64,000 bases of DNA, taken from assembly GCF_046630445.1 (NCBI RefSeq), contig NC_092338.1, positions 15,848,001 through 15,912,000 of the forward strand, in the 5' to 3' direction. Within the stretch, counting starts at the first letter, position 1, and each line of letters opens with the position of its first letter. The notes under the pieces are model-generated. The model saw only the letters and a program-made list of their open reading frames with translations. It was not told where the DNA came from and searched no databases. Shown one piece after another: positions 49,010 to 60,815 of the stretch. The position numbers and the translations under genes are program-made. Origin of the DNA: Rutidosis leptorrhynchoides (lineage: Eukaryota; Streptophyta; Magnoliopsida; Asterales; Asteraceae).

Positions 49010-51543
49010 TACTACTAATTTAAAGAGTTTTTGAACAATATATATGTTACTATTTAAACGACGTAATTAACTTATGTTAAAATGTATTTACATATAATGT
49101 ATTACGAGTGTAAATACATCCTTACAAGTATTGAATACACTTTATAATATACCAATACATATAAAGGATAGCTATACTCGTATTTTCGTACAATTTTCTC
49201 AAGAATTCTACTCGCATTCAAACGGTATTTTTACCCGTATTATACACAGCTTCTAGAAGTATTTACTATTGGTATATACCAATAGAAATCTGCAATTATT
49301 TTTGTAATATGTCATCCATGACCTAATCAATTTAATATGTCATCTATGACTTAATACATTTTAACTTATCTTAGATATTTTCACTAAAAACTAAATTTTC
49401 AAGCCTATAAATAAGCACCATTTCTAACTCATTTTTACACATTCATTTTCCAAATTTTACTTCCAATTTTCACACATACTTGCAAGAACTCTCTCAAGTT
49501 TTGTTCTACTACTTCTTTCTAGCAACTTTACATTCTAAACTTGAGGTAAAAACTCTACTTCAACTCTTGTTCAATTCATATGTTTATAGCTATCTATATA
49601 AGAGTTTATAAACTAAAACATAGTTTAGTTGATTCTAAACTTGTTTGAAGAACTAATCTAATCTTTATAACTTAACTCTAATAACACTTATTTATATGTA
49701 TTATGATGTTATATTAAGTTAATATAAGAACTTATAACTTGTACATATGAAGAACACCTTGAAACTTAACATATATCGTTTAATCTCCATTCGGTAAAAA
49801 GCGAGATGTTTTGGGTTGGGAATTAAAAACCTATCTTAGACTTTGAGTTCGAAGCTAAGACTTTGGAAATATGTTAATATATGTAAATAAGACTTCCAGT
49901 ATTTTTTCATGATTTTAGCCAAAGTGGAAGTATTTTATCAAAAATCATATATTGGGTGGGTGCCGGGATTCTTCCAAATCTGTCCACCGGCATAAAAAGA
50001 GAGTAAAACTCTGAATATTAATACATGGGCTGAACTTTTCAAATTGTTTTTGAAAAATTAACTTCTTAAGGAATCCATAGCAATTTGATTCACTTTAAAC
50101 GGAGTTGTAATGAATATTTGGCGAGCAAAACAAAATCTGCTAAAATTAACGTTGTATGGACGCAATTTATATTGTAAAAACTATATTAACCATATCCTTG
50201 CTAACTTTTCCTATATCCTATATATATTTGGACATGTTATCATTAGTATAACAAAATATTATAATCTTAGTTAATTCCGAGATTGTATATATATATATAT
50301 AATAATCTCGGTACATTCTATGATAATAAGTATACAATACGTTTTGATAAATCCTAAGACAATAAGTATACAATACGTTTTGATAAATTCTAAGATAATA
50401 CATATATAATACGTCTCTTGGTTGATGCAAAGACAATACGTATACAATACGTCTTGGGGTAATTCTAAGATTATATATATACCGATTATTGGACTGTTGG
50501 ACATTTCGGACTACTAACAAAGGACTACTAACATAAAAATGTTAAAAAATATTATATAAGTATTCTATGAACTTGTTTTATTTTATTCACATGTCGTATT
50601 ATTATCTGAATCATTACTATTGTTATAGGTTCGTGAATTCAAGGACGACGGCCATATTTTTAATAAGTTGAAAACTTATTATTAATATACTTTTACTACC
50701 GTGAGTATATAGTCCCATTTTTAAACCCTAAAAATATTTTGGGATGAGAATACATGCATTTTATGTTTTATGCCATGGACACAAGTACTTAAAATATATT
50801 TTACGTTGAGTTGTACCACCTTGCATATTATCCCTAATAACTTGGTAACTAATATTTACATGTTGTAAGAACATGTAAGCGCGAATCCTATTGATAGATC
50901 TATCGGGTTTGACAACCCCAACCGGGCTAGTCGCTCTAATATCGTAAACGGTTGCATAGTACTTCGTTTTTACTACACTTGGTACAGTGTAGGGAGATTT
51001 CATAATAAAGAGAATATGCCACATTAATTGTTAAGTATGGTTACTGAAGCGCTCAACAACTTATAGAATACTTTTATACACTTGCGAGTGTACGGATATT
51101 TATGGAAACTGAAATCTTGTGGTCTATACTTATATTGATGCTAGCTTTAAACCTATATATCTCACCAACCTTTGTGTTGACTGTTTAAGCATGTTTATTC
51201 TTAGGTCCTTAAGAAAGTCTTCCGCTGTTGCATTATCTGAGCAACCTGTGCATGGAGTCTCATGCTTTTGTCTAAATGAAGTGTTGCATTCAATAAAACC
51301 TTTGTCATGTATTATATTCGACTATTATGTCACGTGTGTAGTATTTGGAAACCAATGTATTTTGGGAATTATTTCTTAAATAATCGCCCACTTGTTTAAA
51401 ACATGCATTATGTGTAATAATGGTGTGCTTTTTAAGAAACGAATGCAATATTTTCTAAAACATATCATATTGAGGTCAAATACCTCGCTATGGGACCAAT
51501 GAATAACGTACTGCATTTATAGTAATATGGACGGGTCCTTTCA
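48669..51543 (+). mobile_element. Solo LTR, Gypsy family B, 2875 bp
   Basis: Begins TATGACGACCCGGAAATT (the usual TG start has become TA) and ends GGTCCTTTCA. Flanked by the target duplication TTAGT (48664-48668 and 51544-51548). It sits inside the Copia-2 LTR. It contains a TA tract at 48937-49008. Confidence 0.9.
48937..49008. repeat. (AT)n microsatellite
   Basis: About 70 bp of uninterrupted AT inside the family B solo LTR. The other LTR copy has only a short TA run at the same place (about 46205), so the tract expanded after insertion. Confidence 0.95.
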
Positions 51544-51548
51544 TTAGT

Positions 51549-51962
51549 ATCACAACACTCTCCCTTGGATGATAATTTATTTTCATTAGAGATCAACTAG
51601 TACTGCCTCGCTAAAAACCTTGCTAAAGAAAAACCCAGTGGGATAAAAACTTTAGCCAAGGGAAAAGAGTGTAGCATAGAGTTGACTCCCCCTCAAGTAG
51701 ACATCGTTGAGTCGTCACATCTTTTGAACTTGCCTCATGCCAATATTGTGAACGTGTGTTCTGAAAACAGCGGCTGATAGTGCTTTGGTATAAAGATCAG
51801 TAGAGTTGTTGATTGAACGTATCTCATTTTAATCTGGTTGTCTTTCACGAGATCTTGAGTATATGAGAAGAATCTGAGGTTTTCATCTGAAACTGTATCA
51901 TCTAAATCTATTATGTACAAGTTTAGAACTTGTGATTTGTCTACAGTATCCTTCATGGTTTG
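51549..51962 (-). mobile_element. Copia-2 LTR end and RNase H 3' end
   Basis: After the last bases of the LTR comes a polypurine-tract complement (CTCTCCCTTGG) and the minus-strand trace FFSYTQDLVKDNQIKMRYVQS, parallel to the same region of Copia-1 (40890-41080). Only about 400 bp of this element's pol side remains. Confidence 0.8.
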
Positions 51963-52153
51963 CTCAAACCCGATAGATCTATCAATAGGATTTGCTTTTA
52001 CATGTTCTTACAATATGTAAATAATAGTTACCAAGCTATTAGGGAAGATATGCAAGGTGGTACAACTCAACGTAGAATATATTTTAAGTACTTGTGTCTA
52101 TTTCGTCAAACATTTATAAAAGCAGCGCATGTATTCTCAGCCCAAAAATATAA
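51963..52153 (-). mobile_element. Inverted fragment of a family B Gypsy LTR
   Basis: CAAACCCGATAGATCTATC to ATGTATTCTCAGCCCAAAAATAT matches, on the opposite strand, the LTR region 47970-48150 (and 50730-50910). It joins Copia-2 pol to Copia-1 gag without visible duplications, so it was probably placed by rearrangement or repair rather than transposition. Confidence 0.8.
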
Positions 52154-52189
52154 GGAAAGATATAGTAAAGTAGATATGGTATAGATCGT

Positions 52190-54210
52190 AAATATATATC
52201 CATTTAGTTGATATGGACATATAATAGAAAATTTATTCATTAAAGTAGTCACTTGTTGGCTCAGTGATTTTTGTATCAAGGTCATCCACAAGGTTTGCCT
52301 CTTTTCCTTTTTCCTTTAGGGATTCTTGATATTGATTAACAGAATATTGATTTGTTCAACATTTCTTAGACCAATGTCCAATTTTACCACATCGATAACA
52401 AGAATCTTCAATATTCTTTGAAGAGCTTCCTTCAACATTATGATTTGTGGGATTGTATGGTAGTTGAAATTTATAATTTTGTGGATTATTATTTTTTTGT
52501 CCACGACCACGACCACCGTAACCATTACGACCACGACCACCACCACGACCATTACCATAAGGGTGATTTCGAACATAGTTATGATTTTTATTATTGTTAT
52601 GGTAATTTCCATGATGCTGATTTTGGCCAATATGACCACGACCTTGCCCACGTCCTCGTCCAAGTGCATTTCTTTTTTTATTATTATTATTGTTAATAGC
52701 ATTAGCTTTAGGGAATGCTAGCGCACCCGTAGGACGAGATTCTTAATTCTTCATCAGTAATTCTTTATTCACTTCTACAACTAAGAGAGAAGTTTGAAGT
52801 TTGGAAAAAGTTTTGTAATTCTGCAATCTTAAATTTTCTTGTATAGTTATGTTTGCAGAATGCATTGTGGAGAAAGTTTTCTCCATCATATCAGCATCAC
52901 TTATTTCTTGACCACAGAATTGAAGCTTTGAACGGATCTTGAACATGGCCGAGCTGTATTCACTTACCTTTTTAAAGTCTTGGAACCTTAGATTTCTCCA
53001 TTCTTCCCTCGCAGCTGGGAGTAATATTTCCTTTTGATTATCGAATCTACTCTTGATACTTTCTCATAAAACATGTGGATCTTTGATAGTGAGATACATA
53101 TGTTTTAAGGTGATATCAATATGTTTGCGAATAAAAGCAATTGATTTTAATTTATCTTGATCAGAACAAGAATTGTTTTCTTTTAAAGTTTCTAGAATAC
53201 CCAATGATCCAAGATTTATTTCTACATCCATGACCCATGATGTGTAGTTTGTTCCTGATACGTCTAGGGCATCAAACTCAAGCTTTGATAAGTTTGACAT
53301 TTTCTATTTTCAGAAAGATGAACAACATAAATTATAATCATAATCAATTTCTAACAACATGAAATTAGAATCATTTTAAATTCATAAGTAGCAAACAACA
53401 AAATAATGATATGATTACAAATAATAAAACCACAAGAGCATGATAGAATATAGGTTCACCCGGTAGTATATTAGCAACACTGATGATAGTTAATATGACC
53501 AATACAATAGGAAAAATCATCTTTGTGTGAATCATCTTTACAAAAACTTTTTGAGAGTGGTAATCTGAGAAAATGAAGATTGATTTGTGAAAATGTGAAA
53601 ACGGAGATGTTTATTTTATATTTGAAAAATATAATCGTTGTAACGTCGTCAGTTGACGTTAACAACCGTTATGTATATATGACCGTTGTAACGTCGTTAG
53701 TTGACGTTAACGAATGTTATGTACTCGTTATATTAATAATCATTTTAATAAAAGAATTTTATTAGTATAAATATGATTACTATAAAATATATTTAGTATA
53801 AATATGTTTAGTATAAATACGAAGATTAAGAGAATAAACATATTATGCATAAATAATAAATTTAAGAATAAACATTAGTATGCATGAAATAAATAATGAT
53901 TAATTGCATAAATAATCATAAATGTTAGATAACATAAATATAAATGTTAGTGAAGTTAATAAGAGTTAGATTATAGAAATATAATTCAGGCGGTATAACC
54001 GACCATATATAACATAAATATAAATGTTAATGAAGTTAATAAAAGTTAGATTACAGAAATATAATTCAGGCGGTATAACCAACCATATATAACTTAAATA
54101 ATATAAATATAAATGTTAGTTATGATGATAATAATATTTACCTTACTAATAAATAATAGAAGATATCGTTAAAGAATTTTTTTTTATTACCTTGATTATA
54201 CGGAGCACTT
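52190..54210 (-). mobile_element. Copia-1 gag region and leader
   Basis: Minus strand: gag starts MSNLSKLEFDALDVSGTNY at 53300, continues with gag traces to about 52740, then a Gly/Arg/Asn-rich stretch and a CCHC zinc knuckle (GHWSKKC) at about 52360-52420. 53300-54210 is the untranslated leader, AT-rich, with a 75-bp direct repeat (about 53930-54000 and 54005-54075). Broken. Confidence 0.85.
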
Positions 54211-54223
54211 CGTGCTGATAACG

Positions 54224-54504
54224 TGTTATAATTCAGTAGGCTTATAACTACCTTTAGTGGTGAACGTGTTATAATTCAGTAGACTTATAACTACCTTTAG
54301 TGGTCTATTTCTTGACTGTAGGCTATTGACAATTAGAAGATAAAAGAGAGGGAGAGAGCATATTGATATTATTCGGTGTACAAAACTTACATACATGTGA
54401 GGCTTATTTATATTGCTTAAATCTATTGTACATAGTTGAGAGTTGTTAAATGCATTTGGCAATATGCATAAAAGTTGTCGGCCATACAGATTTGTCTTAT
54501 AACA
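54224..54504 (-). mobile_element. 5' LTR of Copia-1, 281 bp
   Basis: Twin of 40459-40740. A primer-site-like TGCTGATAACG lies immediately inside (54213-54223), and the target duplication GTTTG lies immediately outside. Confidence 0.9.
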
Positions 54505-54534
54505 GTTTGTGTTATTTCAGAGTTTGGAATCATT

Positions 54535-55920
54535 GATTTTTTTTATTTTTTTTACTTTTTTTCGTAAAATAACGATAACGAATACTATATAAAACAAAGG
54601 ATAATTATCAAAAGATGAATGGAGTTGTAATCCTTTAAATTCAATAATTTGCATGAAATTCAACGAACCAATCAGAATGCGACATGTGGCGCGACAATCA
54701 CATGTGATTGAAAAAAAACATTTCAAATTTTTTTTTTAAATTTTTTCAAAAAAAAAAATTAAAAATTTAAAAAAAAAATTTTAATTTTTTTTTAAATTTA
54801 GTATGTCAAATATAATCACATGTGATTGTAAAACTCAATCACATATAATTGTAAAACACAATAACATGTGATTCTGCATTTCAAATCCAATCACATGTGA
54901 TTGAAAAAAAATTCATTTTTTTTTTCAAAAAAATATTTTAACCGAAAACAGACTTTAATTCAGTGATTTGATCAAGTTTGTTAGCGTTTCGTGATCATAT
55001 TTTCAATATTTCAGACTTTAATTCGGTGATTTGATCAAGTTTTGATCAAAAACTTGGTGTTTAAAGGTTTTCGCACAAACTTACTAAAATTCGTCATTTT
55101 ACTAAAAAAAACAAATTTCAATCACATGTGATTGGATTTGACATGCAGAATCACATGTGATTGGGATGCAGAATCACATGTGATTTACTGCGTGTCAATC
55201 CAATCACATGTGATTGAAAAAAAAAGTTTCGAAAAAAATCGATTTTTTTTTAAAGAACATTTTTTAATTTTTTCTTTTTTGAAAAAAAATTTAATTTTTT
55301 TTTCCAATCACATGTGATTATCACTACACGTGTCGCACTCTGATTGATTCCTTGAATCCCAACTTAAAAATTGGTTTCATTTGAATATTTCTCAAGATGA
55401 ATGACCAGAACAAAGATACAACCGGATAACGGATAGCTCGAAACTAGAAAGCAAAAGCCTAAACCGAAACCTAAGAACGAGCCAACCGTAAAAAGAAACA
55501 AAACAACAAAACTAAACAACCAATCAAACACCTAACTAAACTAGCAACTAACTAAAAGATCGCCACAAACGCACGAGATCAAAACATTAAAGGACACGAT
55601 AAGATAAAATCCTAATAACGAACCTCTACAAGTCACCATAAAATCTTCCAAACAAAAACCTCCTTGCATTCTCACCCTCAATGTTTTTTATTCTGACATG
55701 GATCAGAATACTTTGCTAAGACTTCGAAAAATTCTTCGTAACTCCGAGATTCATTTTTTGATTGTTTCGAACCTATTAGCTTACCCTTAACCATTTTAGT
55801 CGAAAAATTGGGAGACTCCGTCGAAGAAACGACCACACACTTTGAAAAAGACGTATCATGTATGGATGCCTCACCATTCGCTTCACACCTTGTAGCTTCG
55901 GCACGTTGCAAATTCACTTT
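54535..55920 (-). mobile_element. LINE-like 3' end, split by a MITE
   Basis: Minus strand: an open segment 55917-55678 (FSTKMVKGKLIGSK, SRSYEEFFEVLAKYSDPC, then stop) is followed by a T/G-rich 3' UTR (55677-55404), then beyond the MITE by TATTCGTTATCGTTATTTTACG and an A-rich tail (poly-T about 54537-54570 on plus). The tail resembles the one at 3182-3230. No reverse transcriptase part is left, so the class rests on tail form and composition. Confidence 0.45.
54622..55393. mobile_element. MITE with an array of AATCACATGTGATT palindromes, 772 bp
   Basis: Flanked by a 10-bp duplication AAGATGAATG (54612-54621 and 55394-55403), which fits a Mutator-like insertion (usually 9 bp). Imperfect inverted ends include ATTCAACGAACCAATCAGAA on the left, mirrored near 55340-55357. 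Inside are eight perfect and two altered copies of AATCACATGTGATT separated by A/T-rich spacers. No coding sequence. Confidence 0.85.
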
Positions 55921-56542
55921 ATATTTAACCTTTTCTAAATGATTATGGACCGACTCAATGTTGACACACGGGATGCAAATTCACTTTATATACCCCTTGG
56001 AAATGTATATATTCGTATAAGAGAGCGGGGAAACATGTCAACTTATCACAAGTTGCACAAAGTGTATTTTGTAATGACTTATCATGAAATTCGTAAATTA
56101 TCATTGGAATGATAAAAAAAAAATTATAAGTTTTATTTGTCATACGAATTAGTTATAAACATGTTAAAGATAAGAGTGTTTTAAATCATCCTAATATAAC
56201 ATATTTACTCGACCCACCCATTTTGTCATCTTTGTTAGCATTCTTCTAATATTTATTCTTTTGTGAAATACCCAGTAATTTTAGTTTGGAGATCTCAATT
56301 ACAGATTAAACATGGAAATAGATTTAGCTAGGGAACTTATCAAGGGGCAATATTGGACTGCACTTCAAGAGTTTGATCGGCTATGAATAGAATTAAAAGA
56401 CGGTGTAGTGTTTCAAGGGTAGAGATAAGGGAACATCGAATTCTCACCACTTATAAGCACTCCATATTTAATTGCAACTGATACTCGGGTACCCTTCCTA
56501 GCATAACAGGAGAAAAGTCAAGGACACCAGCATGGTATGCAC

Positions 56543-56544
<2 letters not shown>
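55921..56544. other. Intergenic, nothing recognised
   Basis: Unique-looking AT-rich sequence. The short open frame on minus (55955-56143) has no recognisable domain. Confidence 0.3.

Positions 56545-56634
<90 letters not shown>
56545..56634. repeat. (TA)n microsatellite, left of a MITE
   Basis: About 90 bp of TA directly abutting the left end of the MITE at 56635. Confidence 0.97.
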
Positions 56635-57992
<1,358 letters not shown>

Positions 57993-58705
57993 CAGGGGCG
58001 GATTTATTAGAGGGTGAGTGGTTGCACATGACACTACTCAAATACGCGATGTAGTGGAATAATTTTTAAGTTTTTAACTAGACACCACTAGAAAAGGACG
58101 GATTCAACTTGGGCAACCGAGATCGGGTGCCTTAGTGGCCAAATTTTTGTTTTGGTGAAATTTTATGTGTTTTTATGGAAGAAATTGATGGAAGATGCAA
58201 GGTTTGAAGTTTTGAAGGTTTTAAAAAGATAGGTTGCAGGTATTGAAGAAAATAAGAGGTAAGAGAAAGAGTTTAATTAGTGATGAGCCCCTTTGCTTAC
58301 TTTCAATATTTTAATTTTATTATTATTATTATTTATAGAAGCCCATGTGAAGTTCACAGAAAATATTGGTACTTTATTTATATTAATAATCAAAATTCAT
58401 AATAAAAATAATATGGAGTAATACAGAGAAGGTATAGTAGGTAACTTTTAGTAATTTATGTTTATTACTGTGTATAAAGATGAATTGATTTATATTGAGA
58501 ATTACTATGTTAACGTTGTTTAATGTAAATTTTTAATCATAATATTTTGTCTTCATAAAAAAAAAAGTTTTTGAATCCGCCGTTTGACAATGAATAGTGT
58601 AATTTTTTTTATGGATGGTACTATTAAAATAATCTATCTAGAAGATTTTTTTTTTGAATTTATAATCAGTGACACCACTGACTGACATTCCTAGATCCGC
58701 CACTG
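57993..58705. mobile_element. Non-autonomous hAT-type element, 713 bp
   Basis: Ends CAGGGGCGGATTTA and TAGATCCGCCACTG form short inverted repeats typical of plant hAT elements, and the 8-bp target duplication GAATTGGG (57985-57992 and 58706-58713) is perfect. No transposase. A second pair of similar ends lies inside at about 58094-58585 (GGACGGATTCAA and TTGAATCCGCCG), possibly an older nested relative. Confidence 0.92.
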
Positions 58706-58713
58706 GAATTGGG

Positions 58714-59091
58714 TTCTATATTTGGGGAAAAAAAAACTGTGTTACTAGTTCGCAATACTCAGTTTTATTATAACAAGTAGATAAATAAATTAACAAGACA
58801 AGAATTTACTGAAAATTGTTACAATAACCACAAAGATCACACTTCATTTTTCTCTTCGACTTCCTCCTCACTTTTATTACATTTTCTACTACATTTTTAA
58901 CGCTCTAAGATTAGCATAATTAATGGCTAGTATTTTTTATTTTTTTTTTTGATATAACATAATCAACATCCATTAATCATTCAACACAAAATAACATAGA
59001 AATATAAGAAAGATTATCCAGAATTCATAGAACAAACACACCACTGGAACAATGTTCCTTACACATTTGTTAGTTTAGTTTTATTCAATCA
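58714..59091 (-). other. 3' flank and probable 3' UTR of the cold-shock-domain pseudogene
   Basis: Non-coding AT-rich sequence downstream (minus) of the gene's original stop at about 59092. No element ends seen apart from a T run near 58938-58950. Confidence 0.45.
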
Positions 59092-59884
59092 CGAATTCGT
59101 TGGACATTCTCATGCAGTATGCTCTGGCTCTCCACACATGTAACACTTCCCACCACCACCTGACGGATAACTGCCGCCGCCGCCGCCACCAGACCTGTGG
59201 CCACCACGTCTACACTTTCTAGCCAAATGTCCAAACTCACCACAAGTAAAACATCTATATCCGCCGCCGCCTCCGCCACTGTTACGGTAGCGGTATCCAT
59301 CACCACCGCCACTACGACGGCCATTGTAACCACCGTCACGGTTACCATCACGATTACGACTTCTTTCAATTTTAGATCCATCTAAAGCAGTAACATTAAC
59401 AGCTTGTTGCTTATCGTTTTTATCAACAACCAAAAATTTAACTTTCTGACCTTCCTGAAGAGTGCGGTAACCATCCGATTGAATCTCGGATTGATGAACG
59501 AAAAGCTCGTCACCGCCTTCATCTGATTTGATGAATCCGAAACCCTTGCTGAAGGTGAATATTTTAAACAAGATCAGATATGAATGTGAGAAAGTAGAAT
59601 GAACAAGGTAATATGGGGCAATTTTCTGACTTTATTCTCTTCTGAAAAAACGGAAATTACAATACAAAATGTAAATGGAACACATCTATTTATTTGCAGA
59701 AAGTAAATAACTACTGTCCTAAAAACTTGGACTATCACTCCACATATCCCACGTTTAGCAAATGACGTGCAATTGGCTTCCCACTTCCTGTATACTCGGT
59801 CAAACAAAGACTTAGACCAAAATTGTACTAACACTTGCTATCGTGAAATCGAATCACAACACCTATTGATGCAGCTTCCGCCAT
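59092..59884 (-). pseudogene. Cold-shock-domain, glycine-rich, CCHC zinc-knuckle protein (GRP2/CSP type), disrupted
   Basis: Two parts, 59884-59834 (MAEAASIGVVIRFHDSK) and 59549-59092 ([20 protein letters not shown] onward), separated by a solo LTR. The cold-shock domain has the RNP1-type GFGFI and the FVHQS motif; then come a Gly/Arg-rich linker and two zinc knuckles, [14 protein letters not shown] and [11 protein letters not shown]. The family binds nucleic acids as RNA chaperones in cold or development. Two lesions: the LTR after codon 17, and TGA (59110-59112) where ECPTNS should follow, probably CGA to TGA, which removes the last Cys of knuckle 2. In knuckle 2, a Gly before the His also reads Glu. 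No introns, and the fusion across the duplicated GCAAG is in frame. Confidence 0.9.
59550..59833 (-). mobile_element. Solo LTR (probably Copia or TRIM), 284 bp
   Basis: On minus it starts TGTTAGTACAATTTTGG and ends TTCACCTTCA. Target duplication (plus) CTTGC at 59545-59549 and 59834-59838. It carries AT-rich promoter-like sequence (CAAATAAATAGATG) and no coding sequence. Confidence 0.88.
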
Positions 59885-60065
59885 TGATTAAACTTGATCT
59901 AGGGTTCGTAGAGAGTACGTATGAGTGAACCCTAATTGATATTGGCGCTTAAGATTTTTTCTTCTGTATTAATGGCTAGTATTTATATTTATAGTCAACC
60001 TTTAATTTGTAAATCGAGTTAAACTTAGCCACCAAGCTTAACTTGTGCACAGAGTTTATATTGCC
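59885..60065 (-). promoter_or_regulatory. 5' UTR and promoter of the cold-shock-domain pseudogene
   Basis: Upstream of the ATG (59884) comes CTAGGGTTCG and AACCCTAATTG-like leader sequence, and further up a TATA-like run (complement of TATTTATATTTATAG, about 59978-59993), about 100 bases from the start codon. Confidence 0.5.
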
Positions 60066-60815
60066 CACCGAGTTACATTTTTTTTTTTTTGAAAAGCAAG
60101 AGATAATTTGATTAATTCATCACGAGTTTAGTACATCAAAGTTGGCTAGATGTTGCCAACACTCACGAAACAGAAATACAGCATGATACAGGTTTGCGAG
60201 CAAGCAAACGCCTAAGAAGTTCGACTTTTACACAATTATGATAGATTAAGGTGAACACTAGGATTGTAAAGCCGAGTGCCATTCAATCTTCTTCCCTTTA
60301 ATCCTTTGCGAGATCCATTCGAACGATTTGCTTTGAATTTCATTTAGAGCCACCGGGGCGTTCCACGAGTTACCACGAAACACTTTATTGTTCCGATTTT
60401 TTCAAATGAAATACGCACAAACCCACTAGACCGCTCGCCAAATCTTTTTCCCGAGCAATGACATAGGAACCGAAGAATTTCCTTTTAGAATTTCGTTGGC
60501 GCTTAAGTTTGTAAAGTTACCAAAACCCCACTAACCGAATACCCGATTCCATATTTCCATGGCGTGAACGCAAAAGATTAGAGAGTGGTCAACCGTCTCT
60601 AAATCATCGTCGCATAGCGGGCAACGGACACTATTTAAATCGATACCTCTTTTATCAAGCTCGATTCTAACCGGAAGACGTTTTTTACCGACCCGCCACA
60701 CGAAGATCTCTAGTTTTTTTGGAACTAAGTTGTTTCGAAGTGTTTCTTGATCCGTGAAGCTCCTGGACAGAATATGTTCATCGATTAATTTTGCTAGTTG
60801 CTTAACCGTAAAATC
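60066..60815 (-). mobile_element. LINE 3' end with zf-RVT domain, 5' part cut off
   Basis: Minus strand: the frame entering at 60815 reads TVKQLAKLIDEHI, KLEIFVWRVGKKRLPVRIEL, GIDLNSVRCPLCDDDLETVDHSL and IWNRVFG, the zinc-binding domain at the C terminus of plant LINE reverse transcriptases, continuing with altered frame into WWVCAYFIWKNRN-type sequence and a 3' UTR. It ends in a poly-A tail (poly-T 60070-60083 on plus). The reverse transcriptase itself would lie beyond the LTR that interrupts it. Confidence 0.88.

Larger units (their letters stand above)
40459..54504 (-). mobile_element. Ty1/Copia retrotransposon (Copia-1) with other elements nested or joined inside, 14 kb
   Basis: Outer LTRs 40459-40740 and 54224-54504 are related copies (about 14 differences by eye, about 5%), and the same 5 bp GTTTG flanks both (40454-40458 and 54505-54509), so this is one insertion that later filled up. 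Minus reading: 5' LTR, primer site, gag (52190-54210), then foreign sequence (41600-52190), then RNase H end (40741-41595) and 3' LTR. At 1.3e-8 changes per site per year the LTR difference suggests about 2 million years. Broken, with large losses. Confidence 0.88.

Noticed and set aside
52316-52721. Frames rich in His/Asp, Thr or Val on both strands
   Set aside because: Alternative frames of the Gly/Arg/Asn-rich part of the Copia gag.
54690-55320. CRISPR-like array of short palindromic repeats
   Set aside because: The host is a plant; spacers are low-complexity A/T of uneven length, and the array lies between inverted ends with a 10-bp target duplication.
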